NCBI RefSeq assembly: GCF_012849215.1
Contig: NZ_CP051682.1
Coordinates: 3,534,001-3,598,000 of the forward strand
Direction: 5' to 3'
Source of the DNA: Mucilaginibacter robiniae
Lineage (GTDB): Bacteria; Bacteroidota; Bacteroidia; Sphingobacteriales; Sphingobacteriaceae
Length of the DNA stretch: 64,000 nucleotides
The translations under genes and the position numbers were made by a program. Each line of letters begins with the position of its first letter. The first letter of the stretch is position 1. The notes under the pieces were generated by a model that saw only the letters and a program-made list of their open reading frames with translations, did no database searches and was not told the origin of the DNA. Below, one piece after another: positions 18,124 to 26,297 of this stretch.

Positions 18124-19114
18124 AGTTGTAGTGTTTAAGTGTAGGTTCGTTAAGGTGAAAGTAGATGATGTTTACAGTGTCTGATGCTAAGTGTTTTTCA
18201 ATATATTTTGCGGCTTCGCTGAGTTTATCGGCAGGGATAGTTTCCCACCTGATTTCGTCGCCATGTATCAAACCTAATTCGGGCAAATCTTTTTGTAAAA
18301 TATACAAGTTGTTGTTGGTTAGTTTGAAGGTAAGGCTATCGGTAAAGCTTTGCTGGTTTAACCGTTTAGCTATTCCGGCATATTGTTTTTGCCTGAATAC
18401 CACTGCCCAACTAAAAAGCGGCAGGCCAATATCAACTGGCAGCTGGTAATTGTTTAAATTATCGCCCACATATTTTTCCAGTTCACTCTGGTTCAAAATA
18501 GAGTTTTGAGAGCCATATTGGCGCAGGTTGCCCATATTATAACACATCAACATTACCCGGTTAACCGGCGGCACACCATTGCTTTTTTGATTTTTGAGCT
18601 GATGCAGGCGCAGCGTAGCCGATAGCTGCTTGTTTTTAAAGTTTGTGTTAGCTTTAATACGCTTCAATAGAAAAAAATAATTATCGCGTGTGGTTCGCGT
18701 CCAGTCGCAATCAATTTGTAACTCGTTAAAAGATGTTTTTCCTGCCTGTACCATTTTACCATTTACATAATAAACAATTTTTGCAGCTAGGTTATCCAGT
18801 TGTTGTTGTGTTTGATTTTTGAGTATATCATTTACAATAAATACCACCGGAATAACTTGTACCGAATCTGCGAACGTGGCCTTAAACGTAACGGGCGATA
18901 CAGGTACCGGACCATTGTCACCATTGTCTACATCCATCATCCGCAGGTATAGCTTATGGCTATGCAGCTTGTTAAAGTACTGCTTTTCTGTGGAATTAAG
19001 GACGTAAACTGTTTTCCAATAATAGAATGCGGTGTTAACAACCCGTGCTTTATGGCAGGAGGATAGTAACAGTAGAACAATGACAGTGATATAACAAGTA
19101 ATTAGTTTATTCAT
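18086..19114 (-). CDS. Lipoprotein with TIM-barrel-like (DUF3142-like) features
   Basis: A 342-residue protein with a type II signal (MNKLITCYITVIVLLLLSSC). FYYWKTVY, ELQIDCDWTRTTRDNYFFLL and RVMLMCYNMGNL alternate strand and helix as in a beta/alpha barrel, and the acidic residues of ELQIDCDW lie where DUF3142-type putative glycosidases carry theirs. The similarity is from memory and weak. The stop lies 38 bp inside the next gene (15460-18123), indicating tight coupling. It may bind or process an envelope glycan, but this is only a guess. Confidence 0.7.
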   Translation of the reverse strand: MNKLITCYITVIVLLLLSSCHKARVVNTAFYYWKTVYVLNSTEKQYFNKLHSHKLYLRMMDVDNGDNGPVPVSPVTFKATFADSVQVIPVVFIVNDILKNQTQQQLDNLAAKIVYYVNGKMVQAGKTSFNELQIDCDWTRTTRDNYFFLLKRIKANTNFKNKQLSATLRLHQLKNQKSNGVPPVNRVMLMCYNMGNLRQYGSQNSILNQSELEKYVGDNLNNYQLPVDIGLPLFSWAVVFRQKQYAGIAKRLNQQSFTDSLTFKLTNNNLYILQKDLPELGLIHGDEIRWETIPADKLSEAAKYIEKHLASDTVNIIYFHLNEPTLKHYNYETLEKTAALFR

Positions 19115-19177
19115 GTAAAGGTTACGGCTGTTTTTATCTGCAAGCAGCAGGTAGTATATATCCGAGTAATAATACGA

Positions 19178-19501
19178 TTAGGTATTAAGTGCTGCTTTTC
19201 TGCGCCTATCATCAGCAATGATAAAAAATATAATCGTGGATATTGGTATTGCCGTAATGGTTATCGACAAGCCTAAAATGGCAAAGCCTACCGAGCCAGT
19301 TGCGCATCTTGTATTAGAGGGTAGATTTATAATATCAATATAACTGGCTAATATGGGGAATACAACTCCAACAACTAAGCAAACTAAGGTGATAGCAGCA
19401 ATAGATATGCGCACGCGTTTTTTGAACCGAAGAGTACACGAAATGATATGCAGTAGCGGCGCAATGCACATTAATATGAAGCTCAGCAAAAAGGCAAACA
19501 T
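19178..19501 (-). CDS. Small membrane protein
   Basis: A 107-residue, very hydrophobic protein with three predicted transmembrane helices (about residues 2-22, 32-54 and 70-97) and a positively charged tail (DDRRRKAALNT). No family is recognised. It sits 63 bp upstream of the lipoprotein at 18086-19114 on the same strand and may be the first gene of that operon. Confidence 0.55.
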   Translation of the reverse strand: MFAFLLSFILMCIAPLLHIISCTLRFKKRVRISIAAITLVCLVVGVVFPILASYIDIINLPSNTRCATGSVGFAILGLSITITAIPISTIIFFIIADDRRRKAALNT

Positions 19502-19922
19502 AGGCTTGTTTTGATATTAATACCCTAAACCACTTTAAAGTAACCCTTGTGGAATTCTTCTAAAGCGCATAGTAAGACTACTGTGGATATCCTAGAGCCG
19601 TCAACTAACGTATTCTGGATAAGTCAGCAAGCAGTTCCGAGACATTTGGATTATCTTAAATTATAGAAAATCATCCCGGATTCTTTTTAAATTCAGTACA
19701 AGCTAACGCCTCACGGCGTAGTAAAATTTAGTGGTCAAGTTTACTGGAATGTTCAGTTGCCACTAAAAATTACCATTTTCCTTAGGTGTAAGGAACGGCT
19801 TAATTACTGTTGCTGTTATCTGCTTTAATTTTCATCGTTAAGGAACCATTAGCAAAATAATTCATTACCAATGGTTGAAAAGCCACGATCATTAAGTTTC
19901 CGTCTATGGCTAAGCTCTGAAA
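19502..19922. other. Intergenic region downstream of the ankyrin operon
   Basis: About 420 bp with no credible gene. A short dyad (ACGCC-TCAC-GGCGT, 19706-19719) resembles the AACGCC/GGCGTT hairpin at 4930. No T-run follows it, so it is not a clear terminator. Nothing else is recognised. Confidence 0.35.
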
Positions 19923-20900
19923 TTATTTTCCATCCGCGCCTGCCATTAATAATTGTTCTAATATTTCGGTGTAACCACGTTCACTGGCAAAGTCCATGGC
20001 GCTGCAGCTTTCGTTATTTACAGCGTTCACATCTGCTCCCTTTTCAATTAATAGGGCTGTGAAATCGTTGAACCCGCATTGTGCAGCTACAAGCAACGGC
20101 GTTTCGCTGAAACTGTTGCGTGAATTGATGTCGGCCTTGGCACCTAGCAGTAATTTTCCTATATGATGATTGCCTATACCGGCTGCGTAATGCAATGCGG
20201 AATTTCCGTTTAAGAGGTGCAGGTTTACATCGGCTCCACTTTTAATCAGTAGTTCGGCTAGATGAATGTTGGAGTTGTTTACGGCCAGCACTAGCGCCGT
20301 GACCCCATCATTGTTTAGTTCATTCACGTTGGAAGCATCTGCTTTCAACAAAGCTTGTACCGTCTCGCTGCGATTATTGAATACCGCCTGGTGCAACGGA
20401 GTATTACCATGATCATCTTTTTGTGCTACACCTTCGTTTGAGATAGCCGCAATTAAATCGCGCAAACCATTGGCCGTTGCGTGATCCAGCACATTAAAAC
20501 CGGCGTTATCTTTAACTGAAGTATCGGCCCCAAGGCTAATCAAATATAAGGCAGTTTCGGTTTTGTAAGCCAACACCGCATAAAATAAGGGTGTTTGCCC
20601 ACTGTTGTTACCTGCGTTCACATCAGCACCGGCATCTGTAAGTAGTTTAATAAGTTCTTTGCTGCCGGTACGTGCGGCAATGTGCAGCGGTGTTTCGCTG
20701 ATGTTATTGGCTAGGTTCACATCGGCGCTGGCATCAATGAGCATTTTAGCAATATCTTTGGCGCCTTTAACGCAAATATAATACAGTGGTGTATTGCCTA
20801 AACTATCGCGCTTATTTACATTGATGTCTCCCTTTTTCAGAAAAGCTTGTACAATTCCTTTTTGCGCATTTTTACACGCGTTTAAAAACATGTTATCCAT
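19923..20900 (-). CDS. Ankyrin-repeat protein (325 aa)
   Basis: Built almost entirely of about nine ankyrin repeats (TPLHIAARTGSKELIKLL, GADVNAGNNSGQTPLFYA, NSALHYAAGIGNHHIGKLL and so on). There is no signal peptide, so it is probably cytoplasmic and acts as a protein-binding scaffold. It is the last gene of a three-gene minus operon, 18 bp after a second ankyrin protein. In Bacteroidota, ankyrin proteins often accompany secretion-effector loci as immunity or adaptor proteins, but no toxin is seen here. Confidence 0.9.
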   Translation of the reverse strand: MDNMFLNACKNAQKGIVQAFLKKGDINVNKRDSLGNTPLYYICVKGAKDIAKMLIDASADVNLANNISETPLHIAARTGSKELIKLLTDAGADVNAGNNSGQTPLFYAVLAYKTETALYLISLGADTSVKDNAGFNVLDHATANGLRDLIAAISNEGVAQKDDHGNTPLHQAVFNNRSETVQALLKADASNVNELNNDGVTALVLAVNNSNIHLAELLIKSGADVNLHLLNGNSALHYAAGIGNHHIGKLLLGAKADINSRNSFSETPLLVAAQCGFNDFTALLIEKGADVNAVNNESCSAMDFASERGYTEILEQLLMAGADGK

Positions 20901-20918
20901 AATGCCTTACTTCTCTGT

Positions 20919-22355
20919 TTAGTTCATAAGTTGTTTAACTACAGCTTCGTTGTTCTGCTGAATAGCGACATCCATTGCCGTTTGCCCGGCATTATTTACC
21001 CGTTCCAAGCTTGATCTGTCCTTCTCCAGTATCAAAGATACTATCCGCTTACCCGACATTTGATCAGAATTTCCAGCGGCATAAATTAAGGCTGTATTTC
21101 CTGATTGGTCTACATAGCTGACATCAGCATTATTATCCAGCAACAATTCAGCAATACTATGTTTCATTTCGTTGCCTCGCTGTGCAAATGACATTAAAGG
21201 CGTTTTGCCTGATTGGCTGGGCTTGTTCACATCGGCTCCGGCATCAATCAATTCTTCAGCCAGTGTGGTATTCAGGTCAGCCAGGTAGCCGGCCTGGCAC
21301 AACAGATTGAGGGCAGTATTACCCTCATTATCAATAGCCGCATCTGTATCCAGCCGATTGGCCAGCAGAACTTGCAACATCTTTACAATGTCTTTATTAA
21401 CTTGGCTCATGCCCCGGCCTAAATTAAATACAGCCTTGGTAAGCAAGTAATACACTGCCGTTTCGCCGCTACCTGCTCTGAAGTTAACATCAGCCCCGCC
21501 TTTAGCCAGCAACTCTACCAAAGGGGCAGAAGCGTATTCGCAGGCTAGCATGAGCGGTGTGCGGCGGTACTGGTCTGCTACCTCGTTCAAGTCTGTGCCA
21601 CGCTGTAATAGCGCCTGCACCGCTTCGGCATCCCGGTTCAATACGGCTTCATGCAGGGTCATGCCGCCAGTAGCCACGTCATTTTCATCGCCCGAAAGTA
21701 GGGCTGCTATCCCTTTTACGCCGCTGCGCTGGGCATAGGTAAGTGGGGTAGTGCCAAAAACATCTTTGTCTTCAATGTCAATGCCGCCTTTTTCCAGTAG
21801 CACACGCACCGTTTTGGTAGCTGCATTTACAGCGCCAGGAATATCTTTCCGGTTACCCAGTTTCTCACAGATGACATGCAGTAAGTTCATGCCTCCGGAT
21901 TCGGCAGCATCCATCTTAACGCCGGCTTCACCCATAGCTTGTAAAAAGGGCCATATATATAATAAGCCTGCTTCAAAATAGGCCAGCTTCCCCGAATCAC
22001 TTTTCTTTTTAGGGTTGACGCCCGCCTCTAGCAACGCCTGAGTAGTATGATAAACCAGCAGGGCCTTTTCTTCCAATTTCGGATCGTTGAAATCAAACCG
22101 GGTGTTAGTAAGCGCATGCAAAGCCGTGTTGCCGTACTCATCTGCAGTCGGTTTTAGACCGGCCTCTTTCAAAAATCGAATAGCTTCCACATCAGTAAAA
22201 CGAGCCGCCAGGTGATACAAGTTTTCTCTATAGTCACTAGTAATGCTGATATCGGGCAACTGCTTGTACAAGGTTAACATATCAACCTTATCACCCTCCG
22301 CTGCAAACATATTGCGCTGATAAGTGTCTTTTAGTTCATTAAATTCCTTTGTCAT
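20919..22355 (-). CDS. Ankyrin-repeat protein (478 aa)
   Basis: A 478-residue cytoplasmic protein without a signal peptide. It has around ten ankyrin repeats, some interrupted by insertions (NTALHALTNTRFDFND, MTLHEAVLNRDAEAVQALL, TPLMLACEYASAPLVELL, NTALIYAAGNSDQMSG). The first about 60 residues form a non-repeat helical cap. Its first 17 bases overlap the end of the upstream TPR-like gene, implying coupled translation. It is the middle gene of the minus operon with the smaller ankyrin protein. Confidence 0.9.
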   Translation of the reverse strand: MTKEFNELKDTYQRNMFAAEGDKVDMLTLYKQLPDISITSDYRENLYHLAARFTDVEAIRFLKEAGLKPTADEYGNTALHALTNTRFDFNDPKLEEKALLVYHTTQALLEAGVNPKKKSDSGKLAYFEAGLLYIWPFLQAMGEAGVKMDAAESGGMNLLHVICEKLGNRKDIPGAVNAATKTVRVLLEKGGIDIEDKDVFGTTPLTYAQRSGVKGIAALLSGDENDVATGGMTLHEAVLNRDAEAVQALLQRGTDLNEVADQYRRTPLMLACEYASAPLVELLAKGGADVNFRAGSGETAVYYLLTKAVFNLGRGMSQVNKDIVKMLQVLLANRLDTDAAIDNEGNTALNLLCQAGYLADLNTTLAEELIDAGADVNKPSQSGKTPLMSFAQRGNEMKHSIAELLLDNNADVSYVDQSGNTALIYAAGNSDQMSGKRIVSLILEKDRSSLERVNNAGQTAMDVAIQQNNEAVVKQLMN

Positions 22356-22842
22356 GGGCTGTATTAGCTAATTTTAGAGCATCAGTAACATCTTTATATC
22401 TTTTGTGAGCAATTGGTGTGGCTATAGCAATCACTTTTGCATAATTGCCCAATTGCAGCCAGCAGTCTGTTTTGAGCCGGACAATATTATCATGGACTAA
22501 CACAGGAAAGCTTTTGATGTACACTTCGCTTATCCCATGCAAATAATCATTGGTTTGATTCTGCTTGTTTTTGATTGCCTTGTAACCACTATCTGCCTGA
22601 AGTTGATTTCCGTTGCTCACCTGCTGAGTAAGCTGAATTCTTTCCAGCCGGCTTAAGGCTTCCTGATAATTACCGCTCCAGTGCAGGCAAAGGGCCGTAT
22701 TATATAGCGCAGCTGTCTGAACAGGTTGTTGATTGATTAACAGTTCATACGCTTCTGCATAACGCTGTTGCAAGAGCAGCTGTATAATCAATGATTCTAC
22801 TTCTGAAGAAGTGCCATGATGAGCTGTTGTTCCTAAAAGCAT
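22339..22842 (-). CDS. TPR-like helical protein
   Basis: A 167-residue cytoplasmic protein. LLQQRYAEAYELLINQQ, ALYNTALCLHWSGNYQEALSRL and LKTDCWLQLGNYAKVIAIATP follow the TPR spacing of small and large residues, giving about three repeats. It is the first gene of the operon with two ankyrin proteins and overlaps the second by 17 bp. Its role is probably protein-protein contact. Confidence 0.75.
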   Translation of the reverse strand: MLLGTTAHHGTSSEVESLIIQLLLQQRYAEAYELLINQQPVQTAALYNTALCLHWSGNYQEALSRLERIQLTQQVSNGNQLQADSGYKAIKNKQNQTNDYLHGISEVYIKSFPVLVHDNIVRLKTDCWLQLGNYAKVIAIATPIAHKRYKDVTDALKLANTAHDKGI

Positions 22843-23084
22843 AGTTGCAGATTATTCATTTGAATTAAATTAGGCCTAACAACTATCGAGATAGACAGCT
22901 GTGATGTAGGACTGCGTTGTCCTTTGTCAGGGATGAAGTGTAAAGCTTTGCAACGAAAAACTTCTTTAAAGCACTCCTTACGAGCATACCTTTCGGTATA
23001 TCAGCAAAAACTGATTAGTAACAGATGGGTACAGCTTGCTGAAGCCATTTTACCAGTCCTGAAAGATAAATAGAACTAAATAAT

Positions 23085-23381
23085 TTACCTGTTTTTTATT
23101 TCTGCTAGCTTTGCCAGAATTGGACCTTTGTGTTCCAAGGTAAAAGCAACAAATTTATCTTCTTTTATTGCTAAACGCACCACCATAGGGAGCCAGGGAT
23201 AAATTTTGCGGGCCAGCATTTCAATTGTTTCGTCATTTTGAGCAGCGGCTAACGCTTGGTTGGCATAAGGTTCAATCTTGGGCCAGTGTTCTTTTATTGC
23301 AGGCTCCATGGCATTCATGATTTTTGTGGTCAGGTCGCTGCTATCAGCACCATTGTCTTTGCCTTTAAAAGATGGTAACAT
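23085..23381 (-). CDS. Small protein of unknown function
   Basis: A 98-residue protein rich in helix formers, with no signal peptide or membrane segment. A Pro/Trp motif is repeated (KEHWPKIEPY and YPWLPMVVRLAI), and the composition is that of a real soluble protein. The family is not recognised. It lies 242 bp upstream of the TPR-ankyrin operon on the same strand and is the last gene of the accessory block. Confidence 0.6.
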   Translation of the reverse strand: MLPSFKGKDNGADSSDLTTKIMNAMEPAIKEHWPKIEPYANQALAAAQNDETIEMLARKIYPWLPMVVRLAIKEDKFVAFTLEHKGPILAKLAEIKNR

Positions 23382-23969
23382 TGGAATATGTTTTATTAAT
23401 GTTTAGATTTCAATATTTCAACAAATGGGCATTTCTTTAGTTTTAACTACAAACAAATATCATTTTCCAGATTGAATACTTGCAGTATAACTGAGTTTTC
23501 TATATGACGCTTAAGCGTAGGAAATCCATCCTTTGAGATAATATTTAAGATATCCATCGATAAACTCCATTCATTGCACCTATACGGAAATTCTCTCCTG
23601 CCAGGTTTTACTAGATAGATAAAGTTGTACACATCATTTGCTGAGCTTTTTGGCTGGCACAGTAATTTATTTTTTAAAGTTTAAAGCAACAAATTGCTAC
23701 AATTTGACAAGATGTTGTTCACAAGGGTACATGAATAATGGTATGTTGATGCTAGTGAGCTTTTATATAAAGCTCATTCTAGTAACGGCTTTCTCCATTT
23801 TACTCATTTACTGCTATTAATCAATGAACAGGATTACACACGATCTTTAAAACAAAAAGCAAAGGTCGTCAGATCAACCATAGTAAAAACGTCTTTATAT
23901 CATGTTTGTGCCTGATGTTGGTCATATTTGTACCGATATCTACACCGCAATTTTGTGGAAAACAATTAC
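23382..23969. other. Intergenic region
   Basis: About 590 bp. A GTG-start minus-strand frame (23447-23632, 61 codons) and a plus-strand frame (23638-23820) are present, but both have atypical composition and no family features. No strong terminator or repeat is seen. Confidence 0.35.
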
Positions 23970-24515
23970 ATGAAATATTTATCAATTTTATTTGGCTGTA
24001 GCATGTTTTTAATTGCTTGTGGTGGTGGAGACAAAAGCACCTTGGGATCTACGGCTGATACTGGCAGGCTGGCTAAGGCGAGTAGCAAAACTAGTGCTGC
24101 TGCAAGCCAGAGTAACCCAGCTATTGAGTCGGAACCCGTGAACAATCAGATTGAACTGACTGCAAATGACCGCATGCAGTACAGCGACACTTTGTTTAAG
24201 GTTAGAGCCGGCGAAAAAGTGAGCTTAAAGCTAACTAATATTGGTAAAATGCCTAAGAACTCTATGGGGCATAATTTCACTTTACTCAAAACGGGTACGG
24301 ATATTACCAAGTTTGCTATTGAAGGAATGAAGTATCGCGACCAGGACTATGTTTCTCCGGCTTTTAAAGGTTCAGTTATCGCCCATACAGCATTGATTGG
24401 GCCTGGAGAAAGTACTCAAATTACCTTTGTTATAAAAAATAAAGGCTATTATGATTTCATCTGCACCTTTCCGGGGCATTATGGTAGTATGCGCGGTAAG
24501 ATCATAGCAGAATGA
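23970..24515 (+). CDS. Azurin-like cupredoxin lipoprotein
   Basis: The start is set at the ATG at 23970, giving a lipoprotein signal (MKYLSILFGCSMFLIAC) and 181 residues. A low-complexity Ser/Ala linker leads to a plastocyanin/azurin domain (about residues 60-181). It has the type 1 copper ligands: His in SMGHNF, then Cys, His and Met in ICTFPGHYGSM. Azurin-type proteins carry electrons in the periplasm, and here the protein would be tethered to a membrane. It stands alone. A respiratory or nitrite-reduction partner is not in view. Confidence 0.9.
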   Translation: MKYLSILFGCSMFLIACGGGDKSTLGSTADTGRLAKASSKTSAAASQSNPAIESEPVNNQIELTANDRMQYSDTLFKVRAGEKVSLKLTNIGKMPKNSMGHNFTLLKTGTDITKFAIEGMKYRDQDYVSPAFKGSVIAHTALIGPGESTQITFVIKNKGYYDFICTFPGHYGSMRGKIIAE

Positions 24516-24825
24516 TGAACATTGCATAGCTATATTGTGGTATTATCGAACGGAATAATGATCGGAGTGATGCAAGCAGCATAGCCTGTGTCGTTGTCGT
24601 GAATGCTACAAGCCTGAACAATATCAACTTAAACGTTAAATCAGCTTTGCTTATCGTTGTTAATAGATTATGTGCTATTTAAAATTTTATTGGTTTACCG
24701 CTAACTTTAATTAGTTGAAAAGGTGGATGATAGCTATTATTACTACTTATCATATCAACGTCAGTTATAGGGCATTAATATTAGTGATTTGTACAAACCA
24801 ATATAACGATGTAGATTCGCAGCAT
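24516..24825. other. Intergenic region before a dyad and terminator
   Basis: About 310 bp after the azurin-like gene with no open frame of note. Nothing recognisable is seen before the dyad at 24826. Confidence 0.35.
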
Positions 24826-24843
24826 ACAGACCTACCGGTCTGT
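24826..24843. promoter_or_regulatory. TetR-operator-like dyad
   Basis: Perfect 7-bp inverted repeat ACAGACC-TACC-GGTCTGT. The sequence and spacing resemble operators of AcrR/TetR-type repressors. The nearest regulator gene of that family is nearly 40 kb away in this window, and only a terminator follows. Confidence 0.4.
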
Positions 24844-24865
24844 TATTGTGATAAGGTTTAGGTTG

Positions 24866-24906
24866 AAAGCCTCCCGACAGCGAGTGTTAGGAGGCTTTTC
24901 TTTTTT
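24866..24906 (+). terminator. Rho-independent terminator
   Basis: AAAGCCTCC pairs with GGAGGCTTT across a 15-base loop that contains an extra ACA/TGT pairing. It ends in a T-rich run (TTTTCTTTTTT). No gene ends just upstream, so it may end a short non-coding transcript or the long 3' leader of the azurin-like gene. Confidence 0.8.
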
Positions 24907-25016
24907 AGAGTAATTTTTTGTATATTGATAAAAAAGAAATGGAATTTAACTTTGAAATGCTAAGCTAATGGTTAACCCAAAAAGGTATTGATTCTAATCA
25001 GAATTTACGTTTTTCA

Positions 25017-25691
25017 TTACTTTAATCCTGCGAAAACTACAAAGTTATTGTGCTTATAAATACAGTCTACTTCCAGAAAGCCTATCTTATCCAACATACT
25101 TAATTGCAAATCTAAGTACCCAAATTTGTCAAGCTTAATACGTTCTAGTGCGCTGTTGATTGCCGTTTCGTCTAAACCTGATTTTGAAATAGTTTCCTGC
25201 CATTGCATTTTATAGTAATTATCAAACCAGGATGTTCTTCCTTTCACTTGGTCAGCATTGATGAAAATTCCACCTGGATTTAAGTCGTTATAAATATTTT
25301 GATACAGAGCTTCTTTCAAGCTATCCTCTAAGTGATGAATGGCCAGTGAAGATATAATCAAATCATATTTTTGTTCAATAGTTCCTTTGGAAAAATCAAG
25401 TTCATGGAACGATACATTATTAGCACCTGCAAAGCGTTCTTTGGCAACAGCCAGCATCTCTCCAGATATATCAATAAGTGTAAAGTGCAGATCAGGCCGT
25501 TTCTGATAAATAAATTGTGTAAATAATCCGGTACCTGCGCCAATGTCTAAAACAGTTTTTAGAGAAGGTAGCTCCTCAATGAGGGGCAGGCAAATTGTAT
25601 AGAAATCATTAAAGCAAGGAATCAGCTGAGGCCGCTGGGCATCGTATTTTTTAGAAACCTGATCGAATTGTTCTTTTAGTGAATTGGTCAT
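25017..25691 (-). CDS. Class I SAM-dependent methyltransferase
   Basis: A 224-residue cytoplasmic enzyme. The SAM-binding motif I is clear (VLDIGAGTGLFTQFI, about residue 41), followed by the acidic strand (FTLIDISGEML) and motif IV region (YDLIISSLAIHHLED). This is the ubiquinone-methyltransferase-like superfamily, and the substrate cannot be told. It starts 2 bp after the PEBP-like gene stop on the same strand, so the two are probably cotranscribed. Confidence 0.9.
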   Translation of the reverse strand: MTNSLKEQFDQVSKKYDAQRPQLIPCFNDFYTICLPLIEELPSLKTVLDIGAGTGLFTQFIYQKRPDLHFTLIDISGEMLAVAKERFAGANNVSFHELDFSKGTIEQKYDLIISSLAIHHLEDSLKEALYQNIYNDLNPGGIFINADQVKGRTSWFDNYYKMQWQETISKSGLDETAINSALERIKLDKFGYLDLQLSMLDKIGFLEVDCIYKHNNFVVFAGLK

Positions 25692-25693
25692 AA

Positions 25694-26245
25694 TTATCTT
25701 TTACTATAAACTATTAATGAAGTTTTGGCTACCACATGCTTGTTGAGCATAAAGCCTACCAGTGCCGGTGTTGCTTTTGAATCTAAGCCTAACTTGATTG
25801 TATCAAGGGCATAAAGGGTAATAATATAACCATGTGGCCGGTCTCCTTCAGGTGGGCACAGACCACCATAACCCGGAATACCAAAGTCTGTAATACTTTG
25901 CACACTGCCTTCCGGTAATAAGTGATGGGACACGTTACCCGCATTTTTGGGTAAGCCTGTTGCTGAAGCAGGGATGTCAAATACTACCCAATGCCACCAT
26001 CCGCTACCTGTAGGCGCATCCGGATCAAACATAGTTAAGGCATAGCTTAGGGTTTTTGCAGGCGGTGTACTCCACTTTAAGGCGGGTGAGGTATTGCCGC
26101 CCTGACAACCAAATGTATTAGACAAATAACCTGTTGTGAATTGCCCCTGTATATCCGGGCTTTGAAGTGTAAATGTTTGTGCTTGCAATGTTGAAGATAA
26201 ACCAATTACCCAGCACAGCAGTAGTAAAAATCTTGCAGTTTTCAT
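25694..26245 (-). CDS. YbhB/YbcL-type PEBP family protein, secreted
   Basis: A 183-residue protein with a signal peptide (MKTARFLLLLCWVIGLSS, cleavage near LQAQ). The phosphatidylethanolamine-binding fold is marked by CQGGNTSPALKWSTPP, the MFDPDAPTGSGWWHWVVFDIP ligand-site motif and the later PPEGDRPHGYIITLYAL. Bacterial members are Raf-kinase-inhibitor-like proteins of unclear role. It lies 52 bp after an AraC regulator and 2 bp before a methyltransferase on the same strand. Confidence 0.95.
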   Translation of the reverse strand: MKTARFLLLLCWVIGLSSTLQAQTFTLQSPDIQGQFTTGYLSNTFGCQGGNTSPALKWSTPPAKTLSYALTMFDPDAPTGSGWWHWVVFDIPASATGLPKNAGNVSHHLLPEGSVQSITDFGIPGYGGLCPPEGDRPHGYIITLYALDTIKLGLDSKATPALVGFMLNKHVVAKTSLIVYSKR

Positions 26246-26297
26246 ACGGCAAAACTGGTCAATACCTGCTTCAAAGAACGACTGCTTTCAGCTCATT

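Noticed and set aside
23447-23632. 61-codon minus-strand frame with GTG start
   Set aside because: Composition is unlike neighbouring genes, there is no better start, and no family features were seen.
23638-23820. 60-codon hydrophobic plus-strand frame
   Set aside because: It could suggest a small membrane protein, but the AT-rich sequence gives such frames easily and no start signal supports it.
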